A DNA stretch of 50,841 nucleotides, taken from Duncaniella sp. (GTDB taxonomy: Bacteria; Bacteroidota; Bacteroidia; Bacteroidales; Muribaculaceae). Each line of letters starts with the position of its first letter. Position 1 is the first letter of the stretch. Location: contig JAIDUB010000064.1 in assembly GCA_029060405.1 (NCBI GenBank), positions 1 through 50,841 on the forward strand. Reading direction: 5' to 3'. Shown here one piece after another: positions 7,233 through 15,142 of this stretch. The notes under the pieces were generated by a model that saw only the letters and a list, made by a program, of their open reading frames with translations, searched no databases and was not told the DNA's origin. A program made the position numbers and the translations under genes.

Positions 7233-7898
7233 TCATCTTCCGCGCTTGGTCTTGACTATGATTGCGCCGCCGGCGCCGCGCGAGCCGTAGATCGAGGCAT
7301 CTTTAAGCACCTCCACCGTCTCGATGTCGTGGAGATTGATGTTGTCGAAATCCACCACGATCACTCCGTCGACTATATAGAGCGGCTCGGTGCGCCCCGT
7401 AAACGAGTTGGTGCCACGCAGCTGCACTGAGCCGTTGGGCTTGCGCTCCAGTCCCGGCACGAGTCCCACGAGCGCCTCAAGCAGCTCTGTGCGCCCCGTG
7501 GCCACGAGGCGGTCGCCTGTGATGCCCGAGGTGGGACTGTTGTATTCGCGGCGCTTCACGTAGCCGAAACCGAGATCCACAAGCTCGGGATCCTCGGCGG
7601 CATTCTTTATGCCACCCTCGTCGGCCACCACTATGCGCATCGAGCGGGCGCTGTCGACCGGTATTACGTAGGTGTTTTTCTTAATTATGAGGTGAAGCGA
7701 ATCGCCGGGCGCCACGTCGGTGAGCCCGAATCGGCCGTTCTTGTCGGTCTTGGCATACTTGCGCGAGTCGTTGACGTATATCTTCGCACCCTTTACGGGC
7801 GAGAAATCGCTGCGGGTCACTATGCCGTTGAACGGTGTGGACGCAACCGCCGACAGCGCTGCAAGCGCCGCGGCGGCTGCGATGAGGATATGTTTCAT
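7233..7898 (-). CDS. Barrel-less TonB-dependent receptor plug-domain protein
   Basis: 221 residues with a signal peptide (MKHILIAAAAALAALSAVAS). A carboxypeptidase-regulatory-like beta-sandwich follows (FNGIVTRSDFSPVKGAKIYVND... GRFGLTDVAPGD). Then comes a complete plug domain: GRTELLEALVGLVPGLERKPNGSVQLRGTNSF, EPLYIVDGVIVVDFDNINLHDIETVEVLKDASIYGSRGAGGAIIVKTKRG. The order is exactly that of a SusC N-terminus, but the protein ends after the plug with a normal stop codon, so the 22-strand barrel is missing. The start overlaps the Na/Pi cotransporter stop by one base, so it is probably translated by coupling. No barrel fragment is seen downstream: the next gene is convergent and only 46 nt away. 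Function unknown; it may act as a periplasmic signalling or binding module. Confidence 0.85.
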   Translation of the reverse strand: MKHILIAAAAALAALSAVASTPFNGIVTRSDFSPVKGAKIYVNDSRKYAKTDKNGRFGLTDVAPGDSLHLIIKKNTYVIPVDSARSMRIVVADEGGIKNAAEDPELVDLGFGYVKRREYNSPTSGITGDRLVATGRTELLEALVGLVPGLERKPNGSVQLRGTNSFTGRTEPLYIVDGVIVVDFDNINLHDIETVEVLKDASIYGSRGAGGAIIVKTKRGR

Positions 7899-9730
7899 TA
7901 TTTTTTCTCCTTTACGAGTGATGAGCGGAGCTGCGTCTTGATTTCGTCGACCACGTTGATCACATAGTCGCCGGTCTTTTCGAGAGTGCCTATGATATCC
8001 ATGTAGTAGATACCGGCCTGATATTCATAGCGGTGCTCGTTGATGTTCTCCACATTGTCGGCGCGGAACTGGTTGCGGAGGTTGTTGGTCTCGCGCTCAA
8101 GGTTGTAGGAGGTGATGATGTCCTTCTCGCGCACGTTTTCGATATCGTTGAGCAGCAGTATCATGTTGGTCATGGCGGCCTCTACCGATATGAACATCGA
8201 GTCGACGTTGGTGTAGATTTCGTCGCTGAACTTCACGTGGTTTTCCTGCTTGCGTATCATGATTTTGGCCACGCCGTAGCAGCTGTCGGCTATCGACTCG
8301 ATTTCGCTCACGATGCGGAGCAGCGACGCTATGCGGTGTTTACCCTCGTTGGAGAGTCGGCCCTCGACCACGCGGTTGAGGTAACCGGCGATTTCAAGCT
8401 CCATGCGGTCGGAAATCTCCTCATATTTCTCTATGCGCGAGAACTGGTGAGAGAAATCCTCGCTGCCCTCCTTGGTGTGGACTATATTCTGAGCCATACC
8501 CACCATGCGCTGCACGCGCTGGGCGTAGACCACGATTTCCTTCTCGGCCTGCGAGATGTTGAGCTCGGCTGCGTTCATGAGGCCGCCCTGAATGAACTTG
8601 AGCTGGAACTCCTCGTCGTCCTTGTGCTTTGCCGGCACGAGGCGCTCCACAATCTTCACGTAAAGGCCCGTGAACCATATCATTATGAGCAGGTTGATGA
8701 TGTTGAATACCGTGTGGAACACTGACAGACCTATCGACACGCTCTGCTGCATCGCGGCCACCTTGGCCACTACCGGATGTGCCACCGGAAGAGAGTTGTC
8801 AAAGAGGTGATTGTAGATTTCCGGATCGGTCTGCTCGATATTGTTGACATATGACTGCAGCTCGGCGGGGTCGCCCTGCCCGAATGCTTCTGTAAGCCAT
8901 TCGGTAAGCTCCACAAACGGGAAGAAGATGGCGAGTGTCCAGAGTGTTCCGAGGCAGTTGAACAGCAGGTGACCCATCGCGGTGCGTTTCGCGGCAACGT
9001 TACCGCCCATCGACGCCATGAGAGGGGTGATGGTGGTACCGATATTGGAGCCGAGCACCAGCGCGCACGACAGGTCGAAGCCTATCCAGCCTTTGGAGCA
9101 CATGATAAGCGTGATGGCAAATGTGGCGGCCGACGACTGTATCACCATAGTGAGCACGATACCCACGAAGAGGAATATCAGCACTGACCAGAAGCCCATC
9201 GACGTGTAGCGCTGCAGGAATTCAAACATTTCCGGGTTGCTCTGCAGGTCGGGCACGTAGGTCGATATCATGTCGAGACCCATGAACAGGAAGGCGAAGC
9301 CTATGAAAAACTCGCCTATCGACTTGTTGCGGCTCGAACTGGTGAACAGTAGCGGTATCGATATGCCTATGAGCGGCAGCACGAATGCCGAGATGTTGAC
9401 TTTGAATCCGAAAAGGGCTATTACCCATGCCGTAAACGTCGTGCCGACGTTGGCGCCGAAGATTACCGCCATCGACTGGGCCAGCGACATGAGGCCGGCG
9501 TTCACGAAACTTACCACCATTACCGTCGAGGCCGACGAGCTCTGGATCAGCGCCGTGATAAGGATACCGGTTATCAGTCCGGTGAATCGGTTGCGGGTCA
9601 TTGCCGAGAGAATGTTGCGCAGGCGGTCACCGGCGGCTTTCTGGAGGCCTTCGCTCATGACCTTCATTCCGTAAAGGAACAGGCCCACCGAGCCTAAGAG
9701 GCACAGGAAATCTAAAAAGCTGTAGCTCAT
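7898..9730 (-). CDS. Na+/phosphate cotransporter family protein with PhoU-like C-terminus
   Basis: 610 residues. The N-terminal half has the two inverted Na_Pi_cotrans repeats, recognisable by ALIQSSSASTVMVV near residue 62 and TMVIQSSAATFAITL near 200, each followed by a GSNIGTT or GANVGTT block. Around 370 residues of membrane domain are followed by a helical PhoU-like region (AEKEIVVYAQRVQRMVGMAQNIV... IASLLRIVSEIESIADSCYGVAKIMI) that probably regulates transport. The protein should import phosphate with sodium across the inner membrane. It is first in a two-gene unit with the plug-domain protein. The length is normal for the family. Confidence 0.92.
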   Translation of the reverse strand: MSYSFLDFLCLLGSVGLFLYGMKVMSEGLQKAAGDRLRNILSAMTRNRFTGLITGILITALIQSSSASTVMVVSFVNAGLMSLAQSMAVIFGANVGTTFTAWVIALFGFKVNISAFVLPLIGISIPLLFTSSSRNKSIGEFFIGFAFLFMGLDMISTYVPDLQSNPEMFEFLQRYTSMGFWSVLIFLFVGIVLTMVIQSSAATFAITLIMCSKGWIGFDLSCALVLGSNIGTTITPLMASMGGNVAAKRTAMGHLLFNCLGTLWTLAIFFPFVELTEWLTEAFGQGDPAELQSYVNNIEQTDPEIYNHLFDNSLPVAHPVVAKVAAMQQSVSIGLSVFHTVFNIINLLIMIWFTGLYVKIVERLVPAKHKDDEEFQLKFIQGGLMNAAELNISQAEKEIVVYAQRVQRMVGMAQNIVHTKEGSEDFSHQFSRIEKYEEISDRMELEIAGYLNRVVEGRLSNEGKHRIASLLRIVSEIESIADSCYGVAKIMIRKQENHVKFSDEIYTNVDSMFISVEAAMTNMILLLNDIENVREKDIITSYNLERETNNLRNQFRADNVENINEHRYEYQAGIYYMDIIGTLEKTGDYVINVVDEIKTQLRSSLVKEKK

Positions 9731-9773
9731 TGAGGTTAATGGTTTGTGTGGGTGTAGTGAGGTGTTGTTGTTG

Positions 9774-9781
9774 CAAAGGTA
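9774..9781 (-). promoter_or_regulatory. -7 promoter element for the Na/Pi cotransporter unit
   Basis: TACCTTTG on the minus strand, 44 nt before the start codon. No convincing -33 TTTG at 19-21 nt. Confidence 0.45.
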
Positions 9782-9911
9782 ATGTATTTTTCGGGATTTT
9801 TATTATCATGTCTGAAATTTCTTGTCGGGCGTTAATGTAATATGTCTGTAACTGCTGTGACAAATTAGTTAAATCTTCCGCCTTGGCAAGCCGTTTTAGT
9901 CGGCTGTGTAG

Positions 9912-9919
9912 TAATTTTG
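9912..9919 (+). promoter_or_regulatory. -7 element placed for a leaderless transcript
   Basis: TAATTTTG whose G is 5 nt before the GTG start at 9924. No clear -33 is seen. The spacing repeats that of dnaX, the thioesterase and the GldB-like gene. Confidence 0.42.
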
Positions 9920-9923
9920 CAAT

Positions 9924-10919
9924 GTGAAAAAGAAAATCGTCATATCGTTGATCGTCCTTGTCGTGGCAGTGCTTGCGCTCGGCACGCTCATCTCAGTCCA
10001 GAGTAGTGAGTTTCAGGACGGTGTGAAGTTTTCCGACGATATGAAAGTTCACTCGGCTTACTATCCCGTCAACGGTGGCATGATCACCGTGTCGCCCGAC
10101 GTAAGGATGGGATTTGACTCCGCCTCGCCTGTCTCCACCATCACCCGCAGCGATCTCGAGAAACTCAAGGCCGCCGGCATGGATGTGGATTCGGTGTCGA
10201 CCATATATATAGGGTTTGATTCCGAAAGGCAGATCGCGTTCCGCAACCGCATTTATCAGCTCTCCATTCCCGCTCCGGCTTTTGAGGTTGACCCCACCCG
10301 CAGTAATTGCACGGCTTTCTCGGTCGACTACACCACTCCGGCGCGCATCGAGAATGTGCGGTTCCTTCTGTCTGACGATGGCCTGTCGCGTCTGGGCATG
10401 GATTTCATAGAGCGTTTCGCCGTGGAATACTCATGGGCCACCGGCATGATAATCCTGCATGACAGCGTGCCTGAGGGATTCCAGAAATTCTGCGACATTC
10501 AGAGCGAGATTTCACCCGTGGATGTGGTGCTCAGTCCGGCTCCTCAGTATTTTCTGGGAATGGAGGTCGACGGCCGCAGCAATGATTTCCTTATCGATAC
10601 GTCGCTGTCGCGCATCACCATCAATGTGCCTGTCGATGACGGCGTGCGTGCCCGCGTGAGCTATCCCGATCCCTACCGCTTCCGCGGTGACTACGTCGAT
10701 GCTTCGCGTGAACCTGACCAGCTTGTGCTCATCGGCGGCCGCGCCAAGTATCAGGATATCCACCGCAGTCCCGCCGTGGATAAAGGCGAGGGATATTTCT
10801 GCAATCCGCTCAACATGTTTGTCAACGATGTGGTGCTTGATTTCCCCGGCAAGGTATTCTACATACGCCGCGGCTCGCGCATGCTCCACAATCCCGGTTT
10901 CGGCCTCCCCGCCGAGTAA
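9924..10919 (+). CDS. Divergent retropepsin-like (aspartyl protease fold) membrane-anchored protein
   Basis: 331 residues with an N-terminal helix (IVISLIVLVVAVLALGTLISV). The start is GTG; an ATG two bases earlier is out of frame and stops at once. The body looks like two retropepsin-like halves. Half one has MGFDSASPVSTI in the DTG position, then LSRLGMDFIERFAVEYSWATGMIIL, which matches the 'LGxDFLxxFxVxxDxxxxxIxL' ending of bacterial retropepsins. Half two has FLGMEVDGRSNDFLIDTSLSRITINVP and ends FVNDVVLDFPGKVFYIRR. The active-site triplets read DSA and DTS, so activity is doubtful, though each keeps the Asp. The assignment is inferred from pattern only. It is monocistronic. Confidence 0.55.
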   Translation: MKKKIVISLIVLVVAVLALGTLISVQSSEFQDGVKFSDDMKVHSAYYPVNGGMITVSPDVRMGFDSASPVSTITRSDLEKLKAAGMDVDSVSTIYIGFDSERQIAFRNRIYQLSIPAPAFEVDPTRSNCTAFSVDYTTPARIENVRFLLSDDGLSRLGMDFIERFAVEYSWATGMIILHDSVPEGFQKFCDIQSEISPVDVVLSPAPQYFLGMEVDGRSNDFLIDTSLSRITINVPVDDGVRARVSYPDPYRFRGDYVDASREPDQLVLIGGRAKYQDIHRSPAVDKGEGYFCNPLNMFVNDVVLDFPGKVFYIRRGSRMLHNPGFGLPAE

Positions 10920-10936
10920 TACCCGGCGGCGGTCTC

Positions 10937-10966
10937 TTTCTGAATCGAAATAATTTCGTATCTTTG
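10937..10966 (+). promoter_or_regulatory. Promoter for the ychF gene run
   Basis: A clear -7 TATCTTTG (10959-10966) with a weaker -33 (TTTC at 10937-10940, spacer 18). The start codon of ychF lies 38 nt downstream. It probably drives ychF through the SpoU methyltransferase, since all later gaps are overlaps or under 15 nt. Confidence 0.6.
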
Positions 10967-11003
10967 TAGTCACTTTAATGATTACAATTATTTTTATATA
11001 GAT

Positions 11004-12107
11004 ATGTCACTTCAATGCGGTATCGTGGGTCTGCCCAACGTGGGTAAGTCGACCCTTTTCAACTGTCTCAGCAACGCCAAGGCCCAGTCGGCCAATTTCC
11101 CTTTCTGTACCATCGAGCCCAATGTGGGCGTGATCACCGTGCCCGATGAGCGCCTCAACCGTCTGGTCGAGATGTGCAACCCCCGCAGCGTGGTACCCGC
11201 CACCGTCGAGATTGTCGATATCGCGGGGCTGGTCAAGGGTGCGAGCAAGGGTGAGGGACTCGGCAACAAGTTCCTTGCAAATATCCGCGAGACCGATGCC
11301 ATAATACATGTGCTCCGCTGTTTCGATGACGATAATATCACTCACGTCGACGGTTCGGTCGATCCCGTGCGCGATAAGGAAATCATCGATTATGAGCTCC
11401 AGATCAAGGACCTCGAGACCGTGGAGGCTCGAATCGCCAAGACTCAGAAGCAGGCTCAGACCGGCGGCGACAAGGTAGCCAAGCAGCAGTATGAGGTGCT
11501 TAAGAAATTTCATGAGGCGCTTCTGCAGGGCAAGCCTGCCCGCACTGTCGAGCTTGAGACGGCCGACGATATTAAGTTTGCCCGCGAGCTCTTCCTGCTG
11601 ACCTCCAAGCCGGTGCTTTACGTGTGCAACGTCGACGACGCTTCGGCTGTCGACGGCAACAAGTATGTCGAGGCAGTCAGGGAAGCGATCAAGGATGAGA
11701 ATGCTCAGATGCTCATCGTGGCGGCCAAGACTGAAAGCGAAATCGCCGAGCTCGACACTTGGGAGGAACGCAAGGAGTTCCTCAACGAGATAGGCCTTGA
11801 CGAGTCGGGCGTGTCGCGACTTATACGTGCCGCCTATGCGCTTCTCAACCTCCGCACGTTCTTCACCGCCGGTTCCGACGAGGTGCGCGCGTGGACTTTC
11901 GTTGAGGGAAGCAAGGCTCCCCAGTGTGCCGGTGTGATCCACACTGATTTTGAGAAAGGCTTCATCCGCGCCGAGGTCATAAAGTATGACGATTTCGTCA
12001 CTCTCGGCTCGGAAGCTGCCGTGAAAGAGGCCGGCAAAATGGCTATCGAGGGTAAGAATTATGTAGCTCAGGATGGTGACATAATGCACTTCCTCTTTAA
12101 TGTGTGA
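11004..12107 (+). CDS. ychF: Redox-regulated ATPase YchF (Obg family)
   Basis: 367 residues, full family length. The P-loop GLPNVGKST is at 8-16, and the switch II motif reads [17 protein letters not shown]. The G4 position is NVDD rather than NKxD, as expected for YchF, which prefers ATP. A coiled-coil insertion (residues ~125-175) and a C-terminal TGS domain ([42 protein letters not shown]) complete it. YchF is a ribosome-associated P-loop NTPase linked to stress responses. It heads a five-gene plus-strand run. Confidence 0.97.
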   Translation: MSLQCGIVGLPNVGKSTLFNCLSNAKAQSANFPFCTIEPNVGVITVPDERLNRLVEMCNPRSVVPATVEIVDIAGLVKGASKGEGLGNKFLANIRETDAIIHVLRCFDDDNITHVDGSVDPVRDKEIIDYELQIKDLETVEARIAKTQKQAQTGGDKVAKQQYEVLKKFHEALLQGKPARTVELETADDIKFARELFLLTSKPVLYVCNVDDASAVDGNKYVEAVREAIKDENAQMLIVAAKTESEIAELDTWEERKEFLNEIGLDESGVSRLIRAAYALLNLRTFFTAGSDEVRAWTFVEGSKAPQCAGVIHTDFEKGFIRAEVIKYDDFVTLGSEAAVKEAGKMAIEGKNYVAQDGDIMHFLFNV

Positions 12108-12119
12108 TACCTCTTGCTG

Positions 12120-12608
12120 ATGCAGAAGATCAATAAGACCAATGCCGCGCGACTGCTCGACCGCGCCGGGGTGGAATATCGCCTCGTGCCTTATGCGGTC
12201 GACCCCGATAATCTCGCGGCCGAGCATGTGGCCGAGGAGCTGGGCGAGGATATCAACTGCGTGTTCAAGACCCTCGTGCTCCACGGCGCTCCATGCGGAC
12301 ATTTCGTATGTGTGATTCCCGGCAACATGGAGGTCGATCTCAAGAAAGCGGCCAAAGTGGCGGGAGCGAAGAAAGCCGAGATGATTCCCATGAAGGAACT
12401 GCTCGGGCTTACAGGCTACATACGCGGCGGCTGTAGCCCGGTGGGCATGAAGAAGCCGTTTCCCACTTATTTTCACTCCACGGCGCTTGATTTTCCTAAA
12501 ATATATGTTTCGGCCGGACAGCGCGGCCTCCAGTTTGAGGTCGCCCCTCAGGCGCTTATAGATTATTGCGGCGCTATGGTGGCCGATATCGCGTCTCCTA
12601 AGGAATAA
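12120..12608 (+). CDS. ybaK: Cys-tRNA(Pro)/Cys-tRNA(Cys) deacylase, YbaK/EbsC family
   Basis: About 162 residues from the ATG at 12120; the frame also has a TTG two codons earlier that I do not favour. Signature parts: VEYRLVPYAVDP near the start, CVFKTLVLHG with the conserved Lys, VIPGNMEVDLKKAAKVAGAKKAEM, then GYIRGGCSPVGMKK and IYVSAGQRGLQFEVAP. The family hydrolyses Cys-tRNA(Pro) formed by mischarging of ProRS. It lies 12 nt after ychF, and its stop overlaps the aroC start by one base, so it is inside the run. Confidence 0.93.
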   Translation: MQKINKTNAARLLDRAGVEYRLVPYAVDPDNLAAEHVAEELGEDINCVFKTLVLHGAPCGHFVCVIPGNMEVDLKKAAKVAGAKKAEMIPMKELLGLTGYIRGGCSPVGMKKPFPTYFHSTALDFPKIYVSAGQRGLQFEVAPQALIDYCGAMVADIASPKE

Positions 12609-13597
12609 TGGACTCTACAGGCAGCATACTTGCCCTCACCACGTTTGGCGAATCCCATGGCCCGGCTATGGGAGGAGTGCTGTCGGGTGTGCCCTCAGGT
12701 TCTGTCATCGACCTTGACATGCTGCAGGCGTTTGTCGACCGCAGGCGTGCGTCGGGCCCTCATGCCACTGCCCGTCACGAAGCTGACCGCGTGGAAATCC
12801 TTTCCGGGATATACGATGGCAAGACCCTCGGCACCCCCGTCGGTTTTATTATCCGTAATTCCGATGTCCGTTCCGCTGATTATGCGCAGTGGGCCGATGC
12901 TTACCGTCCCGGCCATGCCGATTATACCTACGAGGCAAAATACGGCATACGCGACTGGCGCGGAGGTGGACGCGCCTCGGCACGAGAGACTGTAGCTCGT
13001 GTGGTGGCCGGTGGCATCGCCATGCAGATTCTCGATACGATGGGCGTGAATATCACCGCCCGTGTGGCTCAGATAGGGAGCGCGACCTGCGAAGCCGAAA
13101 TGAACCGTCAGCTCGATGAAGCCCGCGCCGCCGGCGACTCGCTCGGCGGAATAGTCGCCTGTACCATTTCGGGCGTGCCGGCAGGGGTGGGGGAGCCTGT
13201 TTTCGGCAAACTGCAGTCCCGTCTCGCTTCCGCAATGCTTTCGATACCTGCCGCCAAGGGCTTTGACTATGGCATGGGATTTGCCGGAGCCGCCGCCCGC
13301 GGTTCTGAAGTCATCGATCCGTTCCTTCCTGATTTTTCCACGGCAGCCAATCACTCGGGCGGTATTCAGGGCGGTATCTCCAACGGTGCCGATATTTATT
13401 TCCGCGTGGCTTTCAAGCCTGTGGCTACCATGATGCGCCCCATCGATACGGTGGACCGTCACGGCAATCCCGTGACCGTGCAGCCGCGCGGGCGTCACGA
13501 TGTGTGTGTGGTGCCTCGTGCCGTGGTAGTTGTCGAGTCTATGGCTGCCCTCACCATGCTCGATGCCATTCTTCTCAATCGCTCGTCGCGCCTATGA
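12608..13597 (+). CDS. aroC: Chorismate synthase
   Basis: 329 residues, somewhat shorter than the E. coli enzyme (361) because of small deletions, but all signatures are present: TTFGESHGPAMGGVLSGVPSG at the N-terminus, RHEADRVEILSGIYDGKTLGTPV, YRPGHADYTYEAKYGIRDWRGGGRASARETVARVVAG, and VMRPIDTV-type and GRHDVCVVPRAVVVVES segments at the C-terminus. It converts EPSP to chorismate with reduced FMN, the last shikimate step. No other aro genes are present. Start and stop overlap the neighbours by 1 and 4 bases. Confidence 0.96.
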   Translation: MDSTGSILALTTFGESHGPAMGGVLSGVPSGSVIDLDMLQAFVDRRRASGPHATARHEADRVEILSGIYDGKTLGTPVGFIIRNSDVRSADYAQWADAYRPGHADYTYEAKYGIRDWRGGGRASARETVARVVAGGIAMQILDTMGVNITARVAQIGSATCEAEMNRQLDEARAAGDSLGGIVACTISGVPAGVGEPVFGKLQSRLASAMLSIPAAKGFDYGMGFAGAAARGSEVIDPFLPDFSTAANHSGGIQGGISNGADIYFRVAFKPVATMMRPIDTVDRHGNPVTVQPRGRHDVCVVPRAVVVVESMAALTMLDAILLNRSSRL

Positions 13598-14496
13598 CCG
13601 CGCCTTACCGTGATTATACAGCTTTTCTTGCCTCGCATTTCCCCGGCAAGATGCAGAAGATTGCGGTCGACGCCGGTTTTTCATGTCCCAACCGCGACGG
13701 CACCATATCCACCGGCGGATGCTCTTACTGCTGTAATGCCTCGTTTAATCCTGCCTACTGCCGCACGGGTCTCGGAGTGACGGCGCAACTCGAGGAAGGG
13801 AAGCGCTTTTTCGGCAGAAAATATCCGTCGATGCGTTATCTGGCATATTTTCAGGCTTATACGTCCACTCATCGCCGCACGGTCGATGAGCTGATGGCGC
13901 TTTACCGCGAGGCGGTATCGGTGGATGGAGTCGACGGTATAATCATCGGTACACGTCCTGACTGTATAGGTGCGCCGCTCATCGACGCGCTCGGCTCGCT
14001 GCCGTGGGTGATGATGGAATACGGCGCCGAGTCGAGTCACGACGCTACGCTGCGCACCGTAAACCGCGGCCACTCGTGGGCTGACACGGTGAGGGCGGTG
14101 GAAATGACTGCCGCGGCCGGATTTCCCGTAGGTTTACATCTCATTATGGGTCTCCCCGGCGAGACACCCGCCATGATGCTCGAGACGGTCGACCGCGTGA
14201 ATGACCTACCGGTCGACGTGGTGAAGATACATCAGCTCCAGCTTCTGCGCGGCACCCGTCTTACGGCGCAGGTGGAGGCGGGAGAACTTGATATATACCG
14301 TTTTACTCCCGATGAGTATCTCGACCTTTGTGCAGCCATAGTGGGACGTCTGCGCCCTGATATCGCCATAGAGCGCTTCATATCGCAGTCGCCGCCCGAC
14401 ATGCTGCTCTACCCCCGTTGGGGATTGAAAAATTACCAGTTTACCAATCTTTTACACAATAAACTGAATGGACAAAAAGACAATATGGGATCTTAA
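13594..14496 (+). CDS. YhcC-type radical SAM protein (TIGR01212 family)
   Basis: About 300 residues from ATG 13594, which overlaps the aroC stop as ATGA; a longer open frame back to 13504 lies inside aroC and is rejected. The cluster motif is CPNRDGTISTGGCSYC near residue 29. Next come LAYFQAYTSTHRRTVDELMALYREA, a typical TIGR01212 block, then GTRPDCI, EYGAESSHDATLRTVNRGHSW and GLHLIMGLPGET. The C-terminus RWGLKNYQFTNLLHNKL is also family-like. The substrate of the family is not known to me. The downstream SpoU gene starts inside its last 29 nt. Confidence 0.88.
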   Translation: MTAPYRDYTAFLASHFPGKMQKIAVDAGFSCPNRDGTISTGGCSYCCNASFNPAYCRTGLGVTAQLEEGKRFFGRKYPSMRYLAYFQAYTSTHRRTVDELMALYREAVSVDGVDGIIIGTRPDCIGAPLIDALGSLPWVMMEYGAESSHDATLRTVNRGHSWADTVRAVEMTAAAGFPVGLHLIMGLPGETPAMMLETVDRVNDLPVDVVKIHQLQLLRGTRLTAQVEAGELDIYRFTPDEYLDLCAAIVGRLRPDIAIERFISQSPPDMLLYPRWGLKNYQFTNLLHNKLNGQKDNMGS

Positions 14497-14998
14497 CCGT
14501 GCCGATGTGGCTCAGTTTCGCCGCAGTCCCAAGATGCGGCTCACCGTCGTGCTCGACAATGTAAGGTCGCTCAACAATATCGGCGCAATATTCCGCACCT
14601 GTGATGCGTTTGCTGTAGAGAAGCTCATGCTCTGCGGCATCAGCGCCACACCACCGTCGCCCGAGATTCACAAGACTGCTCTCGGGGCCGAGGATTCGGT
14701 GGAATGGGAGTATTTCGACAATACGGCCGCGTGTGTCGACCGCCTGCAGCGCGAGGGTTATACCGTGTGCTGTCTCGAACAGGTCAAGGGCAGTATCATG
14801 CTCGGCGATTTCACTCCCCAGCCCGGGCGCCGCTACGCCCTCATTCTCGGCCATGAGGTCGACGGTGTGGATCAGGCGATAGTGGATCAGTGTGACGTAT
14901 GTCTCGAGATTCCGCAGCGGGGCACCAAGCATTCGCTCAATGTCTCAGTGTCAGGCGGTATCGCCATCTGGCACTTCTTCAGCGCCATAGGCATCTGA
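14468..14998 (+). CDS. TrmH/SpoU family RNA 2'-O-methyltransferase
   Basis: 176 residues with all three SpoU motifs. Motif 1 is LTVVLDNVRSLNNIGAIFRTCDAF, motif 2 is ALILGHEVDGVDQ and motif 3 is LEIPQRGTKHSLNVSVSGGIAIW. It should methylate a ribose 2'-OH in tRNA or rRNA using SAM in the knotted SPOUT fold. There is no N-terminal substrate-binding extension, as in small TrmH-like proteins, so the target cannot be named. The start overlaps the preceding gene by 29 nt, suggesting coupled translation. It ends the ychF run. Confidence 0.92.
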   Translation: MDKKTIWDLNRADVAQFRRSPKMRLTVVLDNVRSLNNIGAIFRTCDAFAVEKLMLCGISATPPSPEIHKTALGAEDSVEWEYFDNTAACVDRLQREGYTVCCLEQVKGSIMLGDFTPQPGRRYALILGHEVDGVDQAIVDQCDVCLEIPQRGTKHSLNVSVSGGIAIWHFFSAIGI

Positions 14999-15112
14999 TT
15001 AATAATTAATAATTGAAAATTTAAAATTGGAAATTATTAAGAAGCGTGATTATCAAAAATTTTGTCTTCGGGTGCATCCCTCCCATAATCATGTAATAAT
15101 GAATCAAAAAAG

Positions 15113-15137
15113 AATCATTAATCATTAATCATTAATC
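15113..15137 (+). repeat. Short tandem repeat (AATCATT x 3.5) before the C69 peptidase
   Basis: Three full direct copies of the 7-mer AATCATT plus a partial one, ending 6 nt before the start codon. The preceding 100 nt is very AT-rich, with AATAATTAATAATTG-type runs near 15000-15050. Such a tract at the translation start could vary in length, but nothing here shows that it does. No clear promoter was found in this 144-nt gap. Confidence 0.6.
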
Positions 15138-15142
15138 TTGTA

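Noticed and set aside
11007..12476. 489-codon open frame antisense to ychF and the YbaK-like gene
   Set aside because: Mirror frame of strongly conserved genes; no recognisable motif and biased composition (His, Leu, Glu) typical of antisense to these codons.
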